From: Cyclobacterium salsum
GTDB lineage: Bacteria > Bacteroidota > Bacteroidia > Cytophagales > Cyclobacteriaceae
Direction: 5' to 3'
NCBI RefSeq assembly: GCF_010119245.1
Contig: NZ_WNKG01000001.1
Location: forward strand, 62,001 to 126,000
Length of the DNA stretch: 64,000 nt
Below, piece after piece: positions 26,682 to 35,673 of the stretch (position 1 is the first letter of the stretch; each line of letters opens with the position of its first letter). The notes under the pieces were generated by a model. It had not been told where the DNA came from. It saw only the letters and a program-made list of their open reading frames with translations, and did no database searches. The position numbers and the translations under genes were made by a program.

Positions 26682-27671
26682 TTACCCGCCTAAAAAGGAC
26701 ATCGATTTTTTGGGGATTTTTTGACTCTGTGCTTCTGCCTCAAAGCCATCTTTTTCTTTTTTGGCTACCGCCTGAATTATTTCATCCATAAGGGCGATGT
26801 CGCTCGCCCCACTTCTTAAGACATCCCTGAGATTGGTTACCGGGGGACCATACAGGCAAGTCCTCAGTTCTCCGGTGGCCGAAAGCCGGATTCGGTTGCA
26901 GGTACCACAAAATGTTCTGCTAAAGGCCGGAATGATCCCAAAGGTGCCAAGAAAACCGGGGACCTGGTAATTGACAGAGGTGCTGTTTTTTTCATCCAAC
27001 ACCTTCCGCATATTCGGAAAATATTCCTTGATATATTCCAGGAGAGCAACGTGGTTCCATCGAGGTGGTACAAACTTCCCGGTTCCGTTAAAGGGCATTT
27101 CTTCCAGAAAACGTACGGACAAGGGGTAATTTTTAGTCAATTTGACAAATGGAATAATATCTTCGGTATTTTTATTTCCATCGACCACACAATTCAGTTT
27201 GACGACAAATCCCTGATCCAACAGGTTCAGTATGCATTGGTAAACTTCTTCAAACCGGTCCCTTCGGGTGATTTCAAAAAAACGTTGCTTATCGAGAGAA
27301 TCGAGAGAGATATTAATCTTCCGGATGCCCAGCGTTGCCAGGTCCTGGATTTGGGTATTCGTGATGGATCCGTTGCTGGTAAGTGTAATTTCTTTAAGGT
27401 CAGGTTGTTGGGAAAGTTGAGTTAAAAAACCCATTATTCCTTTTCTAACGAAGGGTTCGCCTCCTGTAATTCTGATTTTTTTTACCCCTAATTGAATAAA
27501 TAATGAAGCCAGGTAATCGAGTTCTTCGTAGGAAAGCAGTTCTGTTCGGTTAACAAAATCCATACCTTCTTCCGGCATACAGTAATAACACCTGAAGTTG
27601 CATCGGTCTGTAACGGATAGCCTCAGGTAATCAAATTTTCTACCGTACCGATCTATCAATTCTTTCTGCAT
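26682..27671 (-). CDS. moaA: GTP 3',8-cyclase (molybdenum cofactor biosynthesis)
   Basis: The 329-residue radical SAM enzyme converts GTP to 3',8-cyclo-GTP, the first step of molybdopterin synthesis. The N-terminal cluster motif CNFRCYYC and the C-terminal second cluster CGTCNRIRLSATGELRTC are complete, and the protein ends in GG, required for activity in known MoaA proteins. Its partner MoaC, which acts next, is not in the operon. Confidence 0.95.
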   Translation of the reverse strand: MQKELIDRYGRKFDYLRLSVTDRCNFRCYYCMPEEGMDFVNRTELLSYEELDYLASLFIQLGVKKIRITGGEPFVRKGIMGFLTQLSQQPDLKEITLTSNGSITNTQIQDLATLGIRKINISLDSLDKQRFFEITRRDRFEEVYQCILNLLDQGFVVKLNCVVDGNKNTEDIIPFVKLTKNYPLSVRFLEEMPFNGTGKFVPPRWNHVALLEYIKEYFPNMRKVLDEKNSTSVNYQVPGFLGTFGIIPAFSRTFCGTCNRIRLSATGELRTCLYGPPVTNLRDVLRSGASDIALMDEIIQAVAKKEKDGFEAEAQSQKIPKKSMSFLGG

Positions 27672-27704
27672 GCTATTCTATTTTTCTTTTAGTCATAACG
27701 CATA

Positions 27705-28118
27705 CTATGGGTGGGCATTTACCCACACCGTCTGGTCGGCAAAATATTCCTTTTTCCAGATAGGAACCTTGTTTTTTAACTCATCTATCAAAAACCGGCT
27801 AGCCTCGAACGCATCTTTTCGATGGGCTGTTGCCGTACCGATGACGACAACCGGCTCGCCAATTTGTTTGCTTCCCAAGGCATGCACCATCAAAAGCTTT
27901 TTAATGGGCCATTTCTCCATGGCAGTAGCAGCCAATTTTTCCATTTCCCGCAGGGCCATGGGCTTATAGCCTTCAAACTCCAATTTCACAACAGCTTTTC
28001 CCTGAGCATGGTTTCTTACATTTCCGATAAACAGGTTTATGCCGCCAGCTGCGGGGTCTTGTAGCCAGGAATAGACTTCGTTGAGATTGATTTGGTCGAC
28101 AAGTACTATTTTCTTCAT
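27705..28118 (-). CDS. moaE: Molybdopterin synthase catalytic subunit
   Basis: The 137-residue large subunit of molybdopterin synthase shows the GGINLFIGNVRNHAQGK segment, LEFEGYKPMA and the HRKDAFEASRFLIDELKNKVPIWKKE region with the catalytic lysines. It uses thiocarboxylated MoaD, encoded directly upstream with one base between, to sulfurate precursor Z. Length and motif spacing are standard. Confidence 0.94.
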   Translation of the reverse strand: MKKIVLVDQINLNEVYSWLQDPAAGGINLFIGNVRNHAQGKAVVKLEFEGYKPMALREMEKLAATAMEKWPIKKLLMVHALGSKQIGEPVVVIGTATAHRKDAFEASRFLIDELKNKVPIWKKEYFADQTVWVNAHP

Positions 28119-28119
28119 A

Positions 28120-28359
28120 TCAACCGCCGCTAACAGGTGGAATTAAAGCAATTTCCTGATTTCCAGAGATTGGGGTTTCATCATCAGCATATTCCTGATC
28201 CACAGCAATGGCGAAACTGTTTAAATTACCCATTTCCGGGTATTGATTTAATATCCATCGCTTTAGCTCCAATACGTTGGCAATTTTTGAATCTACTGGT
28301 AAGGATAACACCTGCTGCCCCATCAGCTCCTTTGAAATCCCGAATAAAAGCACTTCCAT
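28120..28359 (-). CDS. moaD: Molybdopterin synthase sulfur carrier subunit
   Basis: This 79-residue ubiquitin-fold protein ends in the obligatory Gly-Gly (ALIPPVSGG), which is thiocarboxylated to donate sulfur. It is the first gene of the operon. Upstream lies the AT-rich 415-bp divergent spacer shared with the ECF sigma gene; no convincing TAnnTTTG is visible for this strand. Confidence 0.92.
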   Translation of the reverse strand: MEVLLFGISKELMGQQVLSLPVDSKIANVLELKRWILNQYPEMGNLNSFAIAVDQEYADDETPISGNQEIALIPPVSGG

Positions 28360-28774
28360 AGTTACTTGAAATTTTTGCTATGATGAGTTTAAATTTACGC
28401 AAACCGTTTCGATTAACCACGAAAATAAATCGCTTATTAAAGGAAGATAGAAAGAACACCTGTAGTTGGAGCCTTTGAATGAAACTACCGGTCCCATTCC
28501 TGATTTCATTTTTATATGGTATTAAGGTATAAAGTCAAAATAATATTATAATATTTGTTGTTGTTAAATTATTATAATTTATTTAAAGAGTGTATTTAAT
28601 AAAAAATATATTATTAATCTTTCACTTTTATCAAAAATTATATGAAATAATGTAAGCTTTTGTAAAAACAAATTTTATAGGAATAATGTATTATAAAAAA
28701 TATAAAGTAAAATAAAAAATTGTGTTTTTATGTAAAAATACATTACTTGTAGGTAGTAATGTAAGAAAATACCG
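28360..28774. other. AT-rich divergent intergenic region with short palindromes
   Basis: This 415-bp spacer between moaD (minus) and the ECF sigma gene (plus) is very AT-rich from about 28500 onward. It holds perfect AT palindromes at 28542-28555 (AATATTATAATATT) and 28566-28580 (AAATTAT-T-ATAATTT) and the longer inverted repeat at 28739-28763. No gene or known RNA is recognised. Its composition contrasts with the flanking coding DNA and suggests a regulatory or border segment. Confidence 0.5.
28739..28763 (+). promoter_or_regulatory. Perfect 9-bp inverted repeat just before the ECF sigma start codon
   Basis: TACATTACT (28739-28747), 7-base loop TGTAGGT and AGTAATGTA (28755-28763) form a perfect dyad that ends 11 bp before the ATG at 28775. 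In DNA it could be an operator; in mRNA it would be a hairpin abutting the translation start. Which applies cannot be decided from sequence. Confidence 0.45.
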
Positions 28775-29368
28775 ATGTCAACTGAAAACAAATACTCGGT
28801 TCCCGAACTCGTAGGCTTTTTGAGGCAGGGCGATGCCAATGCCTTCCAACAATTATACCAGCGGTTTGCTGCCAAAATTTTCAGAACCTGTAAAAAAATG
28901 TATCTGTGCCACGAAGATGCCGAGGAAGTTGTCCAGGAAGTTTTCTTAAAGGTTTGGGAAAAAAGGGAGGGGTTGGATGATTCACTTTCCTTTAATGCCT
29001 ATTTGTTCACCATCATGCGTTCTTCCATTTTTATACGATCAAGAAAACAGGCCTTGGACCTTGCTTACAAACAGTATCAGTTAAATTACAGTGCTCAAGT
29101 AATCTGTAACACCGAGGAAGAACTGGAATATCAGGAATTAAAATTGTTTTCAGAAAAAGCCATCGCGTCGCTTCCAAAAGGCCAACAAGAAGTATTTAAA
29201 CTCAAATTCGCCGAACACCTATCTGCGGAAGAAATAGCGCTTAGGCTGCATTTGTCCAAACGAACAGTGGAGAACCAGCTGTATAAGGCAACAAAAAGGT
29301 TAAAACAAGAATTTCAATCCAGTGAACTAATTCCGTCGGATTTATTCCTTTTGTTGTTGATTTTTTAA
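28775..29368 (+). CDS. ECF RNA polymerase sigma factor (FecI-like)
   Basis: The 197-residue protein has sigma region 2 (CHEDAEEVVQEVFLKVWEKRE) and region 4 with a helix-turn-helix (LSAEEIALRLHLSKRTVENQLYKATKRLK), lacking regions 1 and 3, so it is an ECF sigma factor of the Bacteroidota FecI/RpoE type. With the FecR gene 129 bp downstream and the SusC protein carrying an N-terminal STN domain, it forms a cell-surface signalling system that should switch on the SusCD and probably the sugar-acid genes when the outer-membrane receptor binds its ligand. Confidence 0.93.
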   Translation: MSTENKYSVPELVGFLRQGDANAFQQLYQRFAAKIFRTCKKMYLCHEDAEEVVQEVFLKVWEKREGLDDSLSFNAYLFTIMRSSIFIRSRKQALDLAYKQYQLNYSAQVICNTEEELEYQELKLFSEKAIASLPKGQQEVFKLKFAEHLSAEEIALRLHLSKRTVENQLYKATKRLKQEFQSSELIPSDLFLLLLIF

Positions 29369-29497
29369 AAATATGACTGTTTAGATTAATAATTCTTTAA
29401 TGTTATCGTATTGCATTAAAAAATATGGAAATAATATAAGGTGCATAAGTAAATATCCTGGTTAAAGCATATATACCATATAACCTACCAGGTGACC

Positions 29498-30523
29498 ATG
29501 AAAGGTTTTAATAAAAAATGGAAAGATTTCCAGGAAGGCAAATTGTCAAGAAGTGGTGCAAAGGCATTTTTGGAATACCTGCATAGTCCTGATGGGAAAA
29601 AAGCGTATCAGCAATTACTGGAATTAGTTTGGGAGAATGAAACCGACTCGGTTAGCACGGATACCCTTTTACCTTCCAAACCGCCATTTCCAGAGGAGGA
29701 GGAAGATCAAAAAAAAACGAATAAACCGTCCCGTAATTTACCCGATAATTCACTCCGGATCTATCGTTGGATTCGTTATGCGGCCGTTGTGCTGATCGTT
29801 TTACTTCTGTTCCGGGAATGGGGTTACTTGCCGCCCTATGCTGCAGAACCAATCGCTGAAGAGTTGGATTCGGAATCAAACTGGATTACAAGATCGAATC
29901 CAAAAGGGGTAAAATCAAAGATCTTGTTGCCGGATAGTTCCCGCGTTTTTTTAAATGCTAGTAGCGAAATCAACTATCCCCGAAATTTTACAAACAACCG
30001 TCAGGTGAGGTTAAAAGGAGAGGCCTTTTTTGAGGTCGAAAAGAGCGGAGAAATGCCCTTTATAGTTCAGGCATCTCACGCAACCACCACCGTTTTGGGT
30101 ACTTCCTTTAATGTAAGGACCCATTCCCCGGAATCCATAGAAATTGCCTTAGCCACCGGGAAACTACGAGTGCGAAATGAGCAAACGGGTACAAACATGC
30201 AACTGGCTCCGGGCGAAGGGAGTTTGGTTCACTCAGGAAGTCAACCCATGCAAAAAATGGATGTAGATCCGAAGAAAATTTCCCTGTGGAAGGAAGGAAT
30301 TCTCCATTTCGAAAAAGAGCCATTTCAATCGATACTAAAAAAATTAGAAAACTGGTATGATGTCGAAATAGCGGTAAATGGAAATTTCCCTAATGACCGA
30401 TGTTCCGGCACCTTCCAGAAAAATGCCTACCTGACTGATGTGCTAAACGTGTTGGGCCATTCCATGCGATTTGATTTCGAATTGACTGGAAAGAACGTGT
30501 CCATCTATCCGTCCCCAAGTTGA
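29498..30523 (+). CDS. FecR-family anti-sigma factor
   Basis: I place the start at ATG 29498 (a GTG two codons earlier is also in frame), giving 341 residues. A cytoplasmic N-terminal anti-sigma part is followed by one transmembrane helix (YAAVVLIVLLLFREW, about residues 92-108), the periplasmic FecR domain (SKILLPDSSRVFLNASSEINYP, GEAFFEVEK, TTVLGTSFNVR) and a C-terminal DUF4974/STN-like domain (LHFEKEPFQSILKKLENWYDVEI). It should hold the ECF sigma factor inactive until contacted by the STN domain of the SusC-like transporter encoded next. Confidence 0.93.
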   Translation: MKGFNKKWKDFQEGKLSRSGAKAFLEYLHSPDGKKAYQQLLELVWENETDSVSTDTLLPSKPPFPEEEEDQKKTNKPSRNLPDNSLRIYRWIRYAAVVLIVLLLFREWGYLPPYAAEPIAEELDSESNWITRSNPKGVKSKILLPDSSRVFLNASSEINYPRNFTNNRQVRLKGEAFFEVEKSGEMPFIVQASHATTTVLGTSFNVRTHSPESIEIALATGKLRVRNEQTGTNMQLAPGEGSLVHSGSQPMQKMDVDPKKISLWKEGILHFEKEPFQSILKKLENWYDVEIAVNGNFPNDRCSGTFQKNAYLTDVLNVLGHSMRFDFELTGKNVSIYPSPS

Positions 30524-30570
30524 ATTGCTGGAATCATTTACGTAGAATTTAAACCAATACCCAAAATCCC

Positions 30571-33500
30571 ATGAAGCATGTTTTATTAAAACCCATTAAA
30601 GATCTAAAAGTCAGGATGCTGGCTTTAGGAATGTTAAGCCTTCTGGTATTTCATACCGGTTATGCCTTTGACAGTGTCAAAAGTATTGAAGATGTGGTCA
30701 TTACCTTAGATATCAGGCAGGGGAGTCTGCAAGATATTCTTCGTCACATTGAAAGTAAAACTGAGTTTCGGTTTTTTTATCGCGATAGCGGCCTTGAAGA
30801 TTCCGAAATCCTGCATTTGAGTCAAATTAGGGGAAGTGTTGCGGATATATTGCGGGAGCTGGCTCAGGAAAAGAACCTTCATTTCAAACAGGTGAATAAC
30901 GCCATCAGTGTGAGGGTTTTAAGCGAAAAGATCAATGTTGATCATCTGGAGGAAATTCAAATAGAGATAGCGGATATCGAGGTGTCGGGCCAGGTGGTCG
31001 ACCAGTCGGGCGAGCCCTTGCCCGGTGTCGCGGTTTCGGTGGCCGGGACCACTATTGGGACGATTACCAATATTGATGGTGAGTACTCGCTAAATGTTCC
31101 TGAAGAAGGCGAATTAATATTTTCCTTCATAGGCTTTGCGACTCAGCGGATCGCTATTAATTCCAGGTCAATTATCAATATCACCTTACAAGAGGATATT
31201 GCCGGTTTGGAAGAAGTGGTCGTTACAGCTTTGGGTATAAAACGAGAAGCAAAAAGCCTGGGGTATGCCACCTCTACGGTAGAATCCGAAGAGATGACGA
31301 TAAACCGAACCCCTAATTTTATGAATTCCCTGCAGGGAAAGGTAGCCGGAGTGAACATCTCCTCTATGGGATCGGGACCTCAAGGTAGCAGTAAAATCAG
31401 GATTAGAGGGGTTTCTTCTTTTGGTGGTAATAACTCCCCCTTGATTGTTGTCAATGGGGTTCCGATTGACAATACCAATTTCGGTGTAAGTGGAGATGTT
31501 TCGGAGGTAGGTAGTAATCGTAAATCGGATAGCGGGGATGGATTGAGCAGTATCAACCCGGACGACATTACCACCATGTCGGTCTTAAAGGGGGCTGCTG
31601 CTTCGGCGTTATATGGGGCCAGAGCAAAGGATGGGGTCATCATGATTACCACCAGAAACAGGGCTACCGGATCGGGAATCCAGGTGGAACTCAATTCAAA
31701 TTACACGCACGATACGCCATTGGATTTTACGGATTACCAATACGAATACGGGCAAGGCGAAGGGGGAGTACGGCCCAATTCCCCAAGACCCGTATCGGGA
31801 GTATGGAGTTTTGGTGAGAAATTCGAGCCTGGAATGACCCAAATTTTGTTTGATGGCATTGAAGTACCCTATGAACCCCAGCCTAATAAAGTCAGGGATT
31901 ATTACCGGGATGGATCTACTTTCTCGAATACCATTACCCTCTCCTCTGGAGGGCCAAATGGAGGCTTTAGCCTATCAGTAGCCAATATGGACAGCAAGGC
32001 AATCCTTCCTGGCTCCAATTACAACCGGAAAACGATCAATCTGGGCTTTACCCAGAATATCAAAAAACTGACCGTTTCCGGTAATATCAACTATTCAAAG
32101 GAAGACCGGATCAATCCTCCGAATATTGCCGAGCAGGACTTTAGCCCTGTGGTAATATATACCCTCGCTACTTCCATGCCCATGGACCTATTGGAGGAAT
32201 ATGCCTTCGATGAAAACGGAGATGAATTCCCGTATTCCCGGTTTACCAACCGTACCAATCCTTACTTTGCCCTTTCCCGTTTTGAAAATAATGTTCGGGA
32301 CAGGGTTTATGGCAATATTACGGCGAGATATGACCTGACCGATTGGCTCTACGTTCAGGGGCGGTTTGGGCAAGACTTTTTCTCCAGGGATTCCGAATAT
32401 AATTTGCCTACGGGCTCTCAACGGCAATCCTCACCACCCCCCGGATTTGTCAACGGCCAATTCATTCAGGATTTGAGACGCTTCCGGGAAGTAAATGCCG
32501 ATTTCTTATTGGGATTGGATAAGACCTTCGGAGATTTTGGACTACGGGTCAATCTGGGGGGTAATCAGATGTATAGACGGTTAGATGTAAATACCCTTTT
32601 AGGTGAGAATTTCTATACCCGTGGCCTGTACACGATCGGAAACTCCAGTAAAATAACCACAAATTACACCCTCTCGGAACGACAGGTAAATTCATTGTAC
32701 GCCAGTACCGAATTGTCTCACAAGGGCTATATATACCTGAATGGTACCGTTAGAAACGATTGGTTTTCTACCCTTTCTCCGGCAAACAGGAGCATTCTCT
32801 ATCCTTCTATTACCGGTAGCTTCGTTTTTTCACAGGCCTTTGCCAATCTTCCCAACTGGATTTCATTTGGCAAAGTCAGGGTAGCTTATGCGGAAGTCGG
32901 AAGCGATACCGATGTACAACCCTATGCCAATAATCTTTTCTATAATATCAACCAGCAACAGTTTCCCAATTCCAATGGTACCGCCCAGCCGGTAGGGGCT
33001 ATCAGCGGATCAGTCGTACCCAACGACGACTTGCGGCCCATGAGGGTAACTGAAAGAGAAATTGGACTGGAAATGACCCTTTTTGATAACCTCCGGTTTG
33101 AAGTTTCCTATTACGACAAGCTATCCTCGGATCAAATCCTCCAGGCGCAGATTTCAGACGGCTCTGGTTATTTGAATCAATTAATCAATGTGGGAGAAAG
33201 TGAAAACAAAGGAGTGGAAATGTTTGCCGCCATCTCACCGGTGATCAGCAATAATTTCAATTGGAATTTCAGTGCCAATGCGTCCTACAATCAATCCAAG
33301 GTGTTGAGTTTGGGAGACGACGTAGATGGAACGTTCATCACAGTAGGTACGGCTGAGTTCCACGGTGAAGTAAGGCAGGAGGTGGGCAAGCCCATGGCCC
33401 AATTGTATGGTTGGGGTTACCTCAGAGATGAGCAAGGACGTCAGATATTCGATCCGAATAATGGACGACCGCTTCGATCTAATGAACAACTGAATTTTGG

Positions 33501-34035
33501 AACGGCCATTCCAATTTGGGTGGGGGGATTTACAAATAGTTTTTCCTACAAAAATTTAAGTTTTTCTTTTCTGATTGACTACAAGCTAGGGCACAATATG
33601 ATTTCAGGAACACATACCAATGCCTATAGGCATGGCCTGGACAAAGCCACGCTGGAAGGCAGGGAACAGGGTTTTGTAGTGGGGGACGGTGTGAATCCCA
33701 ATGGAGAAATAAATACGGCCCAATCTCCAGTTCAAACTTATTACGAGACGATTCGCTCCGGTCGCATGTCAGAACAATCGGTCTTTAACGCGGGTTCCTG
33801 GCAGCTCAGGCAGCTTACCCTGGGCTACGATTTTACATCACTGGTTCCGGAAAACAATTTTATCAGGGGCCTGCGGTTAAATCTGGTTTCCAATAACGTA
33901 GCCGTCATTAAAAAATGGGTACCTCATATCCATCCGGACCAAAATGGGATTATCTCCGACAACAATGCAGGATTGGAGGCGACGGGCTTGCCGGTTACCA
34001 GAAGTATCGGATTTAACCTTAATGTGAAATTTTAA
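30571..34035 (+). CDS. SusC/RagA-family TonB-linked outer-membrane transporter with STN domain
   Basis: The 1154-residue protein has a signal peptide (residues ~15-32), an N-terminal secretin/TonB short domain (VITLDIRQGSLQDILRHIE, about 42-110) that signals to FecR, a carboxypeptidase-regulatory-like domain (VSGQVVDQSGEPLPGVAV, about 133-210), a plug with the SusC box (LEEVVVTALGI and GAAASALYGARAKDGVIMITT) and a 22-stranded barrel ending in an aromatic strand (SIGFNLNVKF). It imports a ligand delivered by the adjacent SusD-like lipoprotein. The STN domain makes it the sensor of the ECF/FecR system. Confidence 0.95.
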   Translation: MKHVLLKPIKDLKVRMLALGMLSLLVFHTGYAFDSVKSIEDVVITLDIRQGSLQDILRHIESKTEFRFFYRDSGLEDSEILHLSQIRGSVADILRELAQEKNLHFKQVNNAISVRVLSEKINVDHLEEIQIEIADIEVSGQVVDQSGEPLPGVAVSVAGTTIGTITNIDGEYSLNVPEEGELIFSFIGFATQRIAINSRSIINITLQEDIAGLEEVVVTALGIKREAKSLGYATSTVESEEMTINRTPNFMNSLQGKVAGVNISSMGSGPQGSSKIRIRGVSSFGGNNSPLIVVNGVPIDNTNFGVSGDVSEVGSNRKSDSGDGLSSINPDDITTMSVLKGAAASALYGARAKDGVIMITTRNRATGSGIQVELNSNYTHDTPLDFTDYQYEYGQGEGGVRPNSPRPVSGVWSFGEKFEPGMTQILFDGIEVPYEPQPNKVRDYYRDGSTFSNTITLSSGGPNGGFSLSVANMDSKAILPGSNYNRKTINLGFTQNIKKLTVSGNINYSKEDRINPPNIAEQDFSPVVIYTLATSMPMDLLEEYAFDENGDEFPYSRFTNRTNPYFALSRFENNVRDRVYGNITARYDLTDWLYVQGRFGQDFFSRDSEYNLPTGSQRQSSPPPGFVNGQFIQDLRRFREVNADFLLGLDKTFGDFGLRVNLGGNQMYRRLDVNTLLGENFYTRGLYTIGNSSKITTNYTLSERQVNSLYASTELSHKGYIYLNGTVRNDWFSTLSPANRSILYPSITGSFVFSQAFANLPNWISFGKVRVAYAEVGSDTDVQPYANNLFYNINQQQFPNSNGTAQPVGAISGSVVPNDDLRPMRVTEREIGLEMTLFDNLRFEVSYYDKLSSDQILQAQISDGSGYLNQLINVGESENKGVEMFAAISPVISNNFNWNFSANASYNQSKVLSLGDDVDGTFITVGTAEFHGEVRQEVGKPMAQLYGWGYLRDEQGRQIFDPNNGRPLRSNEQLNFGTAIPIWVGGFTNSFSYKNLSFSFLIDYKLGHNMISGTHTNAYRHGLDKATLEGREQGFVVGDGVNPNGEINTAQSPVQTYYETIRSGRMSEQSVFNAGSWQLRQLTLGYDFTSLVPENNFIRGLRLNLVSNNVAVIKKWVPHIHPDQNGIISDNNAGLEATGLPVTRSIGFNLNVKF

Positions 34036-34078
34036 TCGTCCATTGAACCATTGATCACACCATTAAAAATGAACTGAA

Positions 34079-35611
34079 ATGAAAAATTCAATAAAAATAT
34101 ATCTGTTTCTGGGGTTGATGGGAGCCTTTATCCTGGCCTCCTGCGATGAAGGATTCGACGAAATGAATACCAATCCAGTGCGTCTTACCTCTATTGATCC
34201 GGTTTTTCAATTAAATCAAGCCATAATATCAAGTTCTCCCGGTTACAATAACCTAACCTACGAAACAACCATCGTAAAGCAGATGATAACTCCTTTTCAG
34301 GGAGTAGGCACCGGCGGTAACCTAAATCAGGACAATCGGTCTGCCACTCAGGGAAATTGGCAAAACGGTTACCGAACGATCGCTAAAAATTTAATTGACG
34401 GGTTGGAAAACCTTGGAGCGGACGCAGAGCGGACGAACCTTTACAACATCATGCGCATCTGGAAGGCCCATACGTTTATGATGTTGACCGATACCTATGG
34501 TGATGTACCCTATTCAGAGGCTGGTTTGGGATATATAGAAGGAACGGTATTTCCCAGTTACGATTCGCAAGAGTCTATTTATGCCAATATTTTAAATGAT
34601 TTGGAGATGGCTGTTCAGGGGCTGGATGAAAGCAAGGATCCCATCAACCAGGAGATTCTTTACAGCGGAAATATCGGCCAATGGAGGCGTTTGGGTAATT
34701 CCCTACTGTTGCGGGCGGCCATGCGGCTGGTAAAAGTAAGTCCATCCACAGCTCAGGAATATGCTACAAAGGCCATCAATGGAGGGCTGATGCAATCCAA
34801 TGAAGATAATGCCTTGGTCCGCCACAATGCAGATTACCGGAATAATGTGGGGACCAACCTGAATGGGGGACAGGCACCATTTTATTACCTGGATGAAGAT
34901 TTTGTAAACTTTCTGCAAAGCAATGACGACCCCAGACTTGCTTCCATAGCCGTCCGGTACGTAGGAGCGTTGAGTGGGGGAGAGCAAATCGAAGCCAATG
35001 CCAACCGGTCCCCGGATGATCAAATTGGCATGCCTCAGGGATACGATAATACGACCATTATTCCGGTGGCGGAAGCGGCCGGATTGGCTAGTTTGTTTAG
35101 CTACAGCCAATTGGACAGATCCCGGTTGGGCAATCCCGAAGCTCCGAATTTCCTGGTTACCTATTCTCAGACGCTGCTGCTTTGGGCGGAGGCAGTTGCC
35201 AGAGGCTGGGTTTCCGGAGATGCCGAACAATTGTACCAGGATGGGATCCGCGCACACATGGAACAAATGGCGCATTGGCCAAATGATACGGAGATCGCAC
35301 CGGAAGCCATTGAGGAATACCTTCAAAATCATCCCCTCGAATCGGGTCGGGAACTGGAGCTGATAAATACCCAATATTGGGTTTCTTCCTTCCTTATCGG
35401 CCCGGAAACATGGGCAAATTTTAGAAGAAGCGGGTTCCCGATAGTGAATCCCAATCCCTATCCGGGAAGTGATTTGCAAAATGAGGACTTCATCAGAAGA
35501 CTTACCTATCCCGATTCAGAGCTAACGGTGAATAGGGAAAATGTGGACCAGGCGACCAGCCGAATGGGACCGGATGTTTTGGATACCCGGGTTTGGTGGG
35601 ATGTACCCTAG
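34079..35611 (+). CDS. SusD/RagB-family outer-membrane lipoprotein (SusD_2 type)
   Basis: The 510-residue protein has a lipoprotein signal (LMGAFILASC, Cys about residue 21) followed by the MNTNPVRLTSIDP segment, TPR-like helices (RIWKAHTFMMLTDTYGDVPYSEA, IGQWRRLGNSLLLRAAMRLV) and a C-terminal region typical of the SusD-like 2 group. It captures ligand at the cell surface for the SusC-like channel encoded 43 bp upstream. Members of this subgroup often serve small molecules or oligosaccharides outside classic starch systems, consistent with the sugar-acid genes downstream. Confidence 0.93.
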   Translation: MKNSIKIYLFLGLMGAFILASCDEGFDEMNTNPVRLTSIDPVFQLNQAIISSSPGYNNLTYETTIVKQMITPFQGVGTGGNLNQDNRSATQGNWQNGYRTIAKNLIDGLENLGADAERTNLYNIMRIWKAHTFMMLTDTYGDVPYSEAGLGYIEGTVFPSYDSQESIYANILNDLEMAVQGLDESKDPINQEILYSGNIGQWRRLGNSLLLRAAMRLVKVSPSTAQEYATKAINGGLMQSNEDNALVRHNADYRNNVGTNLNGGQAPFYYLDEDFVNFLQSNDDPRLASIAVRYVGALSGGEQIEANANRSPDDQIGMPQGYDNTTIIPVAEAAGLASLFSYSQLDRSRLGNPEAPNFLVTYSQTLLLWAEAVARGWVSGDAEQLYQDGIRAHMEQMAHWPNDTEIAPEAIEEYLQNHPLESGRELELINTQYWVSSFLIGPETWANFRRSGFPIVNPNPYPGSDLQNEDFIRRLTYPDSELTVNRENVDQATSRMGPDVLDTRVWWDVP

Positions 35612-35673
35612 GATTTTATGTATAAAATTCTAACTTTAGTACATCTTTCCAAATAACCAACCTTTCATATTAA

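Noticed and set aside
29458-29493. CCTGGT/ACCAGG inverted repeat before the FecR gene as an operator
   Set aside because: The arms are only six bases, 24 bases apart, with a competing GGTTA/TAACC pairing; too weak to call.
34703-35479. 258-codon open frame on the minus strand
   Set aside because: It lies inside the SusD-like gene on the opposite strand and has no recognisable domain or start context.
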